The notes under the pieces were generated by a model, which worked only from the letters and a program-made list of their open reading frames with translations, ran no database searches and was not told the origin of the DNA. A DNA stretch of 64,000 bases from Deltaproteobacteria bacterium (lineage in GTDB: Bacteria; Desulfobacterota; Binatia; Binatales; Binataceae), in contig JAJXZF010000033.1 in assembly GCA_021780225.1 (NCBI GenBank), forward strand, positions 1 to 64,000, written 5' to 3'. This document shows positions 55,307-63,153 of the stretch, in pieces. Position numbers and translations under genes: made by a program. The stretch's first letter is position 1. Each line of letters opens with the position of its first letter.

Positions 55307-55793
55307 AACGGGCGATCGTTTCGAGTCGAAAAGCCTGCGGCCGGCTCGGAAAAGGTCCGCCCGAACGATAATTCCAGGCATCCTCCGCCCGACCGGGCCG
55401 ATCGTCCCGCGCACGTTGATTAATCACGACGTTTAAGTAATCTAGCGCGCGAATGCGCGTGCGGCGCATCCGGGGAGGCGCCGTGAGCAAGCTGTTTCGA
55501 TATGGCGGATGGACGGCGGTCGCCTCGTGGGGTTTTCCGGTCACGCCCGCGGAGATGGCCGCGCTGGCGGCCGGTCACGACGGGCGGAATCGATGCTGCT
55601 GAAGCCATCGAATTCCCGAATCTGGAATTTTTCCTAGGTATTTTTCCTTAATCGATTAGGTATTTTCCGGGTCCGCATTAGCAGGAATCCGGGTTTTGCC
55701 GCGAGCGAGGCCGCGCTAGCCTTCGATTGTCTTTTTCGCGAACTCTTCGCCCTCGCTCCGGGGCGGAGGCTGCGAGAGAGCTCAGGAGGCATC
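55307..55793. other. Intergenic region, 487 bp
   Basis: Begins with the tatA trailer and ends with a good Shine-Dalgarno (CTCAGGAGG) before the kinase at 55794. A 39-residue frame at 55483 is listed separately. The stretch near 55620-55690 is AT-rich (TTTTTCCTAGGTATTTTTCC, TAATCGATTAGG), including the palindromic CCTAGG and ATCGAT hexamers, and looks like a promoter region. No clear RNA gene. Confidence 0.45.
55483..55602 (+). CDS. Possible small protein, unknown function
   Basis: A GTG-started 39-residue frame: VSKLFRYGGWTAVASWGFPV, then TPAEMAALAAGHDGRNRCC. A GGGGAGGC lies about 4 bases before the GTG. Amino-acid use is protein-like, but no family is recognised and the frame is too short to be sure. 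It could also be the 5' end of a degraded gene. Confidence 0.3.
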   Translation: MSKLFRYGGWTAVASWGFPVTPAEMAALAAGHDGRNRCC

Positions 55794-56678
55794 ATGGAAA
55801 ACCAATCTACAGCGCCGTTCGTTGCCTCCCAATTGAACGAACGATCAGGCAGCCGGCGAATCGCCCGCATCTGGAGCCACGGAGTACGGCTCGAAGCGAT
55901 CGCGAATCTGGCGCACGAATTACGCACGCCGGTGCAGGTTTTACTCGGATATCTGGAAATTCTCCGCGACGAATACGGCGACCAATTGACGCCCAAACCG
56001 CGCGAATTGATCGAACGCATGAACGCGAACGTCCACGATCTCGCGCAGACGATCGAGAATGTGATGCATTTCGTGCTCGCCGAAGCGGGGGCCGAATCGA
56101 TCGTCGATGAAGACCTGTCAATCGAGGGACTGATTGCGGAAATCACGCCCACGCTCGAAGCCGCGAATCAGCATAAGGACCTTCGCCTCGATTTCGACGT
56201 GCGTTCCGCGCCGAAACGGATCAAGGCGTCGCGCCGCGCGCTGCGATCAATAATCCTCAATCTTGGGCTTAATGCGATCAAGTTCACCGAAAGCGGCGCC
56301 GTGCGTGTGGAAATTCGCCGCGCGGCCGCAGCGAATATGCTCGAACTGAAATTGACCGACACCGGGCCCGGCATGAATCCACTGCTGCTCGCGGAAGCGA
56401 CGCGTCCGTTCGCACAACTGTCGAACAGCCGCGCCCGGCGCTACCGGGGTCTGGGCTTGGGTCTGGCGGTGGTGCAGCGGCAAATCGCGGCGATGAACGG
56501 CCAACTGGAATTGCGCCCGCGCGAAGGCGGCGGATCGATATTCGTGGCGACGGTGCCGGTCAAGATCGTCGAGGAAGTCGCGCGTCCGGCGCGGACCCCG
56601 ATTGCGCATCGCAAGCCCGCGCAAGTTCCGCCGCCGGCTCCCGCCGCGCATCGCAAACCCGCGCGAAATCCGCTCTAA
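55794..56678 (+). CDS. Stand-alone soluble sensor histidine kinase
   Basis: A 294-residue kinase with no sensor or membrane domain. HisKA has LEAIANLAHELRTPVQVLLG (H41); the ATPase domain has ALRSIILNLGLNAIKFTESG (N box), LKLTDTGPGMNPLLLAEATR (G1) and RRYRGLGLGLAVVQRQIAAM (G2). After about 255 the C-terminus is a Pro/Ala/Arg-rich tail with two HRKPA repeats, likely disordered. No response regulator is adjacent. A strong SD, AGGAGG, precedes the ATG. It may act on an unlinked regulator. Confidence 0.88.
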   Translation: MENQSTAPFVASQLNERSGSRRIARIWSHGVRLEAIANLAHELRTPVQVLLGYLEILRDEYGDQLTPKPRELIERMNANVHDLAQTIENVMHFVLAEAGAESIVDEDLSIEGLIAEITPTLEAANQHKDLRLDFDVRSAPKRIKASRRALRSIILNLGLNAIKFTESGAVRVEIRRAAAANMLELKLTDTGPGMNPLLLAEATRPFAQLSNSRARRYRGLGLGLAVVQRQIAAMNGQLELRPREGGGSIFVATVPVKIVEEVARPARTPIAHRKPAQVPPPAPAAHRKPARNPL

Positions 56679-56758
56679 CCCGCGCTTCGACCGGCCGCGC
56701 TCGTCGCGCGCCCATCGCCGGGACGACCGCGCTCAACCAAAGTAAAAATTTGCGCTTG

Positions 56759-56960
56759 GCGTGGCGTCTCCTGAATAAATTTGCACTCCGCGTCTATCTT
56801 GCGCTCGGCGTGGATGCCCGAATCAAGTCCGGGCATGACCAACGCTGTTCGTCATTGCCGGGCCCAGACCCGGCAATCCATCCCTTGCCGCCCCGCGCTG
56901 GGCGATCTGCGCGCCGAGCTGATCAGGCGTCAGGTGGAAGTTATTTGCGGGACACCACCC
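56759..56960 (-). mobile_element. MITE-like stop-codon element, copy E
   Basis: A 202-bp minus-strand copy. Its left end GGGTGGTGTCCCGC completes the TAG stop of lexA (TA at 56961-56962). Its right end is GGAGACGCCAC, with one extra base and no TA at the far flank (GCCAAG), so that side has decayed. Both hairpins are present. Except for these ends it matches copies C and D closely. Confidence 0.85.
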
Positions 56961-57565
56961 TAACGATAATGGCGCATCAGTCCGACGACCACGCCGCGGA
57001 TGCTCAAGTTGTCCTCGTCAACGAAAATCGGCTCCATCGTCGGGTTTGCCGGCTGCAAGCGTATCCGTCCGCCGCCCTCGGGATAATATTTTTTGACCGT
57101 GGCTTCGCCGTCGATTAGCGCGACCACGGTCTCGCCCGCATTCGCCGACTCGCGGCTTTCCACGATAATGTAATCGCCGTCGCGGATGCCCTCGTCGATC
57201 ATCGACTCGCCGCGCACGCGCAGACAAAAGGTCGCGTCGCGCCTGACGAACTCTTCGGGCACGGCGATCGTGTCGCGCGCCTCTATCGCTTCGATCGGCG
57301 CGCCCGCCGCGACCAGGCCGAGCAGCGGCAGATCGCGCGCGCCAGCCGGTCCCGCGCCGGCGATCTCCAACGCGCGGCTGTGATTGTGGGTTCGGCGGAT
57401 CGCGCCTTTCTGCTCGAGATTCCGCAGATGCTTGTGCACGGTCGCCAGCGACGACAGCCCGAAATATTCGCCCATCTCGGCCAGAGTGGGCGCGTAACCG
57501 TGCTCTCCGATATAATCGTTAAGGTAATCGACCATCTGCTTCTGCCGCTTGGTCAGGGTCGCCAT
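56960..57565 (-). CDS. lexA: LexA repressor, SOS regulator
   Basis: A 201-residue repressor-protease. The winged HTH covers about residues 1-65 (TKRQKQMVDYLNDYIGEHGY, APTLAEMGEYFGLSSLATVH). Self-cleavage is at A87-G88 in LVAAGAP. The protease dyad is S121 (VRGESMIDEG) and K158 (EATVKKYY). The frame reaches back to 57619, but MATLTKRQKQ at 57565 is the natural start. The stop is completed by repeat copy E and the protein ends normally (VVVGLMRHYR). No LexA box was found upstream by eye. Confidence 0.95.
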   Translation of the reverse strand: MATLTKRQKQMVDYLNDYIGEHGYAPTLAEMGEYFGLSSLATVHKHLRNLEQKGAIRRTHNHSRALEIAGAGPAGARDLPLLGLVAAGAPIEAIEARDTIAVPEEFVRRDATFCLRVRGESMIDEGIRDGDYIIVESRESANAGETVVALIDGEATVKKYYPEGGGRIRLQPANPTMEPIFVDEDNLSIRGVVVGLMRHYR

Positions 57566-57714
57566 CGTCGTCGCCTCCCGGCTGCAAAGAATCATGGCGA
57601 AAATTGGGCGAACACGCAAGCGGCGCTTTTGCGCGCCGCATCGCGCAAGTATTCTCCCAAACGATGGCGTCAGCCGCGCCTTGACGTGCGGATGCGGGGT
57701 CAGATCGGTGCTTG

Positions 57715-58086
57715 ATGGCTAAGCTAAGGATAATTTTCGAGAACGGCGAACCGGAGCGGACGATCGATTTCGATCCCGCCGCGGCGCCTTTCCAGCACGA
57801 CGGCAAGCCGGGTTCGATTCTCGACGTGTTGCTCGGACACGGCGTGCATCTGGAGCACGCATGCGGCGGAAACTGCGCGTGCACGACCTGCCATGTGATC
57901 GTTAAGCAGGGCTATGAGAAGCTTGAAGAGGCCTCGGAACAGGAAGAAGACCTGCTCGATCGGGCGCCCGGACTCACCCCGCGGTCGCGGCTCGGATGCC
58001 AGGCCGTGCTCGAAGACGCCGACGCGGAATACGTAATCGTCGTGCCGCGATTTACGATCAATCAGGTAAGCGAGGGCCGCGGATGA
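57715..58086 (+). CDS. Adrenodoxin-type 2Fe-2S ferredoxin
   Basis: A 123-residue electron carrier. Cluster ligands are C50, C56, C59 and C95 (HACGGNCACTTC with CxxxxxCxxC spacing, then SRLGCQAVL). SEQEEDLLDRAPGLTPRSRL matches the ISC/adrenodoxin group, with VIVKQGYEKLEEASEQEEDL as the acidic docking region. It may serve Fe-S assembly or a P450/oxygenase. It is overlapped by its probable reductase (ATGA), so electron transfer between the two is a good guess. Confidence 0.9.
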   Translation: MAKLRIIFENGEPERTIDFDPAAAPFQHDGKPGSILDVLLGHGVHLEHACGGNCACTTCHVIVKQGYEKLEEASEQEEDLLDRAPGLTPRSRLGCQAVLEDADAEYVIVVPRFTINQVSEGRG

Positions 58087-58829
58087 CCGGCGCGGGCAAT
58101 CCCGCGCCGCCGGCGCCGGCTCCCGCGCGCCGGCCGGCGCTGCGCGCGCGCATCGAACGGATGCACGATCATTGCGCCGATACGCGCTCGCTATGGTTGC
58201 GCACGATCGGCGTCGCCTTGGCGCGGTTCGCGCCCGGAATGTTTGTCTCGATCGCGATTCCGCTGGCGGCGGGCGCGCGCGTGCGGCCCTATTCGATCGC
58301 GTCCAGCCCGGAAGACGGCGAGCCGTTCGAGATCTGCTTCAACCGCGCGCCCAACGGCGCCGGCGCCGCGTGGCTCTTCGAGCGCGAAACGGGCGACGAG
58401 CTCGAATTCACCGGACCGTTTGGCGCTTTCACATTGGATCGTGCGCCGGAGGCGGAAACGATCTTCGTCGCCGAAGGCACGGGCGTCGCGCCGATTCGGC
58501 CGATGATTCGCCGGGCGCTCGCGGATCGCGAAGGCCCGCCGATCCATCTGCTGTATGCGGCGGACCGCGCCGAGCATCTGCTGTATCGCGGCGAATTCGC
58601 AGGTCTGGCGCACGAACGGCCGCGCTTCCGCTTCGAGCCAAGCATTCTCCCGGCCGCCACGCTGTGGGACGGTTTGGGGCGAAGCGTGCAGCGGCGCTGG
58701 CTGGATTCCGACGCCGTTCGCATCCGCAATTTCTATATCTGCGGGGTCGGCAAGGGCGTGCTGGAGTTGCGCGACCGCCTGCGCGCGGGCGGTTACGAAC
58801 GCCGTTCAGTCCGTTACGAACAGTGGTAA
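58083..58829 (+). CDS. Ferredoxin-NAD(P)+ reductase family flavoprotein
   Basis: A 248-residue FAD/NAD(P)-binding reductase. The FAD domain has ARVRPYSIASSPEDGEPFEI (RPYS flavin-binding motif); the NAD(P) domain has IFVAEGTGVAPIRPMIRRAL, LLYAADRAEHLLYRGEFAGL, and FYICGVGKGVLELRDRLRAG. The reaction moves electrons between NAD(P)H and the ferredoxin encoded next to it, most likely NAD(P)H to ferredoxin. Overlaps that ferredoxin gene by 4 bp. The Pro-rich N-terminus is short. Confidence 0.85.
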   Translation: MTGAGNPAPPAPAPARRPALRARIERMHDHCADTRSLWLRTIGVALARFAPGMFVSIAIPLAAGARVRPYSIASSPEDGEPFEICFNRAPNGAGAAWLFERETGDELEFTGPFGAFTLDRAPEAETIFVAEGTGVAPIRPMIRRALADREGPPIHLLYAADRAEHLLYRGEFAGLAHERPRFRFEPSILPAATLWDGLGRSVQRRWLDSDAVRIRNFYICGVGKGVLELRDRLRAGGYERRSVRYEQW

Positions 58830-58854
58830 AGGCGCGCGCCGCGCGGCCGATTAA

Positions 58855-59742
58855 TCAGCCGAAGCGCGCCAGCAGCGAGATGGTTTCGCGGATTCCGGCG
58901 ACGCGCCGATGGCGCACGATCGCGCCTTCCCGTTCCAGGCGCGCGGCGGCGCGATCGACCAGCGCGGGTTCGATCGCCAGTACGCGCGCGATCGCGCGTT
59001 CGGCCCCGTAACCAGCGATATCGAAATAGCGGCGCACGATCGCCAGCGCCGCCGCGCCCGGCGTCAGCTCGCGCGCCGCGCGCAGCGCTTCGCCCCAGCG
59101 CCGCTCCATCGTGTCCCAAACGTATGTGAACGGGTCGTAACGCTCTTCAACTTTGAGGGCGAGGAATTTTTCCTGCAATTCCTTCATCGCGCGATCGAAG
59201 TCGCCGCGCATTTTGGGTTGCGCGTAGCCGCTCGCGAGCTTGAGCGCCAGCGTCTCGGCCGCGCCGCGCTTCGCCAGCGCGTCCATCACCAGCCGCGCGC
59301 ACTGCGAAAGCATTCCGCGCGCATACAGTTTCCGATATCCGCCCGGAGCGACGCGCAGGCGCAAAAACGCCGGCAGCATCGCGGGCGCGATAAAACCCGG
59401 CCGGCCGCCGATCGCCTTGCCGTAATAGACCGCCTTGCGGGCGGGCAGCGCGTCCTTGAGATTCCAGGTCATGATGATCGCGCGGTCGTGCTGGATATGT
59501 TCCGGCAGCGGCGGCTCGCGCCGCCCTTCGATCGCTTCGCGCACGCACGGCACGCCGAGTCCGGCGGTGAATGCGGCGCAGAACCCGGTCTCCTCGATGA
59601 AAGCGAGCGCTCCGGCCTCGCCGCTGATCCGGCGCGACGGCAGGCGGCGAAAGGTGTGGTCGCGATGGGCTTCGAGGGCGGCGGCCAGCGCGCCGTCGGG
59701 CGATTGGCCGGCCGCGTCCGCGATTGCCGTGCGTTTCGCCAT
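58855..59742 (-). CDS. AlkZ-related winged-helix DNA-binding protein
   Basis: A 295-residue protein. TFRRLPSRRISGEAGALAFI, then EETGFCAAFTAGLGVPCVRE, WNLKDALPARKAVYYGKAIG, and GRPGFIAPAMLPAFLRLRVA resemble the AlkZ/DNA-glycosylase-related HTH family. The C-terminus has a winged-helix pattern (ERAIARVLAIEPALVDRAAA and LEREGAIVRHRRVAGIRETI). A DNA repair role is inferred; AlkZ proteins remove crosslinks, but the catalytic QxQ motif was not found. ATG 59742 is chosen; a longer frame upstream lies in ubiB and is a shadow. Confidence 0.65.
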   Translation of the reverse strand: MAKRTAIADAAGQSPDGALAAALEAHRDHTFRRLPSRRISGEAGALAFIEETGFCAAFTAGLGVPCVREAIEGRREPPLPEHIQHDRAIIMTWNLKDALPARKAVYYGKAIGGRPGFIAPAMLPAFLRLRVAPGGYRKLYARGMLSQCARLVMDALAKRGAAETLALKLASGYAQPKMRGDFDRAMKELQEKFLALKVEERYDPFTYVWDTMERRWGEALRAARELTPGAAALAIVRRYFDIAGYGAERAIARVLAIEPALVDRAAARLEREGAIVRHRRVAGIRETISLLARFG

Positions 59743-59756
59743 CGCGCTTTCGCGGT

Positions 59757-61094
59757 CTAGCGCGCGGCGTGCGCGCGGGCGGCGCGCCGCACGCAATCGC
59801 GGAACAGCGCCGCGTAATTCATGCTGGCGCCAAGGCCCTTCATGATCCCGTCGAGGCCGATTAGCGCGCGCAGCAAAAAGATGCTGTGGCGCGGCGATTT
59901 GTAGAGCTTGTGTTCGAAGGCGATTTCTCCGACGCGCGCCGCCTTGCCGACCGCGTCGTATTCGTCGGGATGATACGGCCGATCGGTGATTACCGGCTCG
60001 AACAGCAGATAGATAACCTCGACCATCGGCGCGGGCTCCTGCGCGCGATCGAGATAACCGAGCTTGACCAGCGCCGCCGCCATCGCCGCGTCGTCGCGCG
60101 CGATGATCCCCTGCGCGAGTTGCAGGCTCGCCTTGCGCACCGCTTCGGAAAAGTGCCGCACGGAACCGAAATCGAGGATGCCGAGCCGCGGATGGTAGGT
60201 GACGAGGTAATTCCCGGGCTGCGGATCGGTGTGCAGCACGCCGAATTCCAGAATCTGCCGCCACACCAGGCAGTAATATTTCTTCGCCACCCACGCGCGC
60301 AGCGTCGCGTCGGCTTCCGCGCCGAAGACGTCGGCAAGCCGATAACCGTCGATGTACGACATCGTCAGCACCCGGCGCGAACTCAACTCGCGCACGACCC
60401 GCGGCATGACGATTTCTTCGTCGTCTCCGAGCAGCCGGTTGAATTCCGCGATATTGCGGGCTTCGGCGGCGTAATCCAGCTCCTCCCGCAGACGTTCTTC
60501 GAGTTCGGCATAGATCGTCCGGGTGTCGATCTTCTGGCGCATCAGATCGCCCGCGAGCGCTTGCAGAGCGCGCAACAGCAGCTTCAGGTTGCCGAGGTCC
60601 TGCTCGACCGTCGTATCGACGCCGGGATACTGGATTTTAACCGCGACCTCGCGCCCGTCCTTGAGGCGCGCGCGATGCACCTGGCCGAGCGACGCGGCGG
60701 CGAACGCCTCCCGCTCGAAGCTCGCGAACAATTGTTCCGGCGCCTTGCCCAGCTCCTTGCGAAGCTGTTTCGCGATGGCCGCATAGTCCATCGGCGGAAC
60801 GCTCGATTGCGTCGCCTTCAGGATGTCAAGCGCCTCGCCGGGCAGCAGATCGGCGCGCGTCGAAAGCATCTGAATCAATTTCATGAAGGCGCCGCGCAAT
60901 TGCTGCGAGCCTTCGACGATCCGCCGGGCGTTGCGCAGATGCGTATCGAGCAGCGCCTGTTCGTAACGGCCCGATTCCAGAAAGGGACGGCGCAGGGAAT
61001 TCCAGAGGTAACTCGAGCCGACCTGGGAGGCGAGACCGCCGATTTTGATCGCGCGGCGGGCGCGCCCGCTGGTCAACCCCTTGCTATCAGCCAT
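59757..61094 (-). CDS. ABC1/UbiB/AarF family atypical kinase
   Basis: A 445-residue protein of the UbiB/ADCK family, involved in isoprenoid quinone synthesis or lipid transport. After an N-terminal KxGQ-like helix region with GAFMKLIQMLSTRADLLPGE, motifs AFAAASLGQVHRARLKDGRE, VAVKIQYPGVDTTVEQDLGN, ELDYAAEARNIAEFNRLLGD, VLTMSYIDGYRLADVF, HTDPQPGNYLVTYHPRLGIL with DFGSV follow. The start [10 protein letters not shown] at 61094 overlaps the larB stop (TGATG). Followed 14 bp later by the AlkZ-related gene. Confidence 0.88.
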   Translation of the reverse strand: MADSKGLTSGRARRAIKIGGLASQVGSSYLWNSLRRPFLESGRYEQALLDTHLRNARRIVEGSQQLRGAFMKLIQMLSTRADLLPGEALDILKATQSSVPPMDYAAIAKQLRKELGKAPEQLFASFEREAFAAASLGQVHRARLKDGREVAVKIQYPGVDTTVEQDLGNLKLLLRALQALAGDLMRQKIDTRTIYAELEERLREELDYAAEARNIAEFNRLLGDDEEIVMPRVVRELSSRRVLTMSYIDGYRLADVFGAEADATLRAWVAKKYYCLVWRQILEFGVLHTDPQPGNYLVTYHPRLGILDFGSVRHFSEAVRKASLQLAQGIIARDDAAMAAALVKLGYLDRAQEPAPMVEVIYLLFEPVITDRPYHPDEYDAVGKAARVGEIAFEHKLYKSPRHSIFLLRALIGLDGIMKGLGASMNYAALFRDCVRRAARAHAAR

Positions 61095-61864
61095 CACTCG
61101 CGTCCATCCGGCAATCCCAGCCGATTGATCAGCGTCGCCGCGAAGGCCGCGCCGAAGCCATTGTCGATGTTCACCACGGTAACGCCGCTCGCGCAACTGT
61201 TGAGCATCGCGAGCAGCGCGGCGACTCCACCCAGCGAGGCGCCGTAGCCGACGCTGGTCGGCACCGCGATCACCGGCCGATCGACCAATCCCGCAACCAC
61301 CGAAGGCAGCGCGCCCTCCATCCCGGCGACGACGATCAAAGCCGCGGCGCGGCGGAGTTGTTCGAGATGAGCGGTCACGCGATGCAATCCGGCGACGCCG
61401 ACGTCGTACAATCTTTCCACCAGATTGCCGAAAATTTCCGCGGTCAGCGCGGCCTCTTCCGCGACCGGCACATCGGAGGTGCCGGCGCTCACGATCGCAA
61501 TCGGCCCGTGGCCGCGCGGCCGGAGTTTTTCGCGCACGATCATCCCGATGCGCGCGTCGGCCCGGTAATCCAGCGCCCGCAACCGCCGCCGCACCGCGCC
61601 CGCCTTGGCGGCGTCCAGCCGAGTAATCAGCAGATTCGTGCCGGCGGCGACGATTCGCCGCCCGATCGCGGCGATCTGCTCGGCGCTCTTGCCCTCGCCG
61701 AACACGACTTCGGGCAATCCGCGGCGGAGCGCGCGATGGTGGTCGATGCGCGCGAAACCGAGATTCTCGAACGGCAGATGACGCATCCGGTCGAGCGCGG
61801 CCGCGGGTTGCACGCCGCCCGCGGCGACGCGCTTGAGCAGTTTGAGCAGGCTGGCTTCGGTCAT
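61094..61864 (-). CDS. larB: LarB, nickel-pincer cofactor biosynthesis / AIR carboxylase domain protein
   Basis: A 256-residue protein. The C-terminal domain has the PurE-like fold: [60 protein letters not shown] and [20 protein letters not shown] are LarB marks. LarB carboxylates and hydrolyses nicotinic acid adenine dinucleotide in the first step of the nickel-pincer cofactor used by lactate racemase. larA, larC and larE are not in the window; distant partners or another use are open. Its start overlaps the CNNM gene stop, and it leads into the ABC1 gene. Confidence 0.9.
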   Translation of the reverse strand: MTEASLLKLLKRVAAGGVQPAAALDRMRHLPFENLGFARIDHHRALRRGLPEVVFGEGKSAEQIAAIGRRIVAAGTNLLITRLDAAKAGAVRRRLRALDYRADARIGMIVREKLRPRGHGPIAIVSAGTSDVPVAEEAALTAEIFGNLVERLYDVGVAGLHRVTAHLEQLRRAAALIVVAGMEGALPSVVAGLVDRPVIAVPTSVGYGASLGGVAALLAMLNSCASGVTVVNIDNGFGAAFAATLINRLGLPDGRE

Positions 61865-63153
61865 CGGCGGCGCGTTTCCGTCGGACGCAACGGACGGTCG
61901 AGATGAATCACCACTTCGCGAACGGCCCGCGCGTCGCTGCGCGCCACGGAAATCGTCAGATCGCCCGCCTTGAGCTGCTCGCCGGGCTTGGGAATATGGC
62001 CTAATCGCTCCACCACCAAGCCGCCGATGGTAGCATACTCGGCGCCCTCGGGCAGGTTCAGGCCATAGCGCTCGTTCAGTTCGGCGACGCTCGCCAGCGC
62101 CGCGACCGCCAGCGTGCGCGGCCCGACGAAACGCGCGAAATCCTCGGCCGTATCGTGTTCGTCCTCGATTTCGCCGACGACCTCTTCGAGCAAATCTTCC
62201 ATCGTGATAATCCCGGCGGCCCCGCCGTATTCATCGACCACCACGGCGAGCGTCTCGCGCGTGCGCTGCAGCGCCAGCAGGATTTCGTCGAGCGGCGTCG
62301 CTTCCGGGAAATAGCTCACCGGGCGCATCACCTCGCCGACCGCGCGGTTCAAATCCGGCGCCTCCAGCAGGTCGAACGCGTGCACGACGCCGACGATATT
62401 GAAGATGCGCTCGTGGAAAACCGGGATGCGCGTGAAGCCCTCGCGCCGCACCAGCTCGATCACGCCCGCGAGCGTCGTGGTTTCGGGCGCGGCTTCCACC
62501 CGCACCAGCGGCACCATCGCTTTGCGCGCCTCGGCGCGGGTGAAACGAAAGATGCGGCTGATCATCTGGCGCTCGGCCGGCAGAATCGCGTCGTGATGCG
62601 GCGGCGCGAGCGGATGGGCCTCGCCGGGGCGGCGGACCAGACGCGCCAGATCTTCGCGGCTCAAAAAGACGCTTTCCGCCTCGGGCGAAACGCCGACGAT
62701 CCGCCGCAGCATCCGGCCGATCGCGGTCTCGACGACCAGCAGCGGGGTCAGCATGGCGGCCAGGATTAACAGCGGCCGGGCCGCGACGCGCGAGACTTTG
62801 AGCGGCGCGCGCAGCGCCAGCATTTTCGGCACGGATTCGCCCAGCAGCAGCGTGATCGGCGCAAGAATGAACGGCGCAAGATAGGCGCAGCGGCCCGAGC
62901 GAGCATGCAGGTAACTGGTGAGCGCCGCGGCGGCGATTACAGTCGCCAGATTGTTGCCGGTCAGCAGCAGCGCGACGATTCGATCGCGCCGCTCCAGCAT
63001 CCGGGCGACCGGCCGCGCGGTCTCGACCCCGCGCTCATGGGCGGCGCGAACCTTGATTTCGTCGGCCGCGACCAGGGCGATTTCCCCTGCGGCGAAAAAA
63101 GCCTGAAACGCCACGCAGGCGGCGACGATCGCGATCAGGAGGGCGGCGTGCAT
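61861..63153 (-). CDS. CNNM/CorC family transport protein with CBS domains (paralog 2)
   Basis: A 430-residue protein (ATG 63153 chosen; the frame reaches back to 63369 inside the neighbour). An N-terminal CNNM transmembrane domain has [40 protein letters not shown] and [20 protein letters not shown]. Two CBS modules follow ([56 protein letters not shown]). The C-terminal CorC_HlyC domain is also present ([20 protein letters not shown]). The family is linked to magnesium efflux. Overlaps the similar upstream gene by 19 bp. Confidence 0.9.
   Translation of the reverse strand: MHAALLIAIVAACVAFQAFFAAGEIALVAADEIKVRAAHERGVETARPVARMLERRDRIVALLLTGNNLATVIAAAALTSYLHARSGRCAYLAPFILAPITLLLGESVPKMLALRAPLKVSRVAARPLLILAAMLTPLLVVETAIGRMLRRIVGVSPEAESVFLSREDLARLVRRPGEAHPLAPPHHDAILPAERQMISRIFRFTRAEARKAMVPLVRVEAAPETTTLAGVIELVRREGFTRIPVFHERIFNIVGVVHAFDLLEAPDLNRAVGEVMRPVSYFPEATPLDEILLALQRTRETLAVVVDEYGGAAGIITMEDLLEEVVGEIEDEHDTAEDFARFVGPRTLAVAALASVAELNERYGLNLPEGAEYATIGGLVVERLGHIPKPGEQLKAGDLTISVARSDARAVREVVIHLDRPLRPTETRRR

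Noticed and set aside
57566-57720. SOS box upstream of lexA
   Set aside because: No clear GAAC/GTTC palindrome or direct repeat of any known LexA type was found by eye; a lineage-specific box may exist but cannot be claimed.
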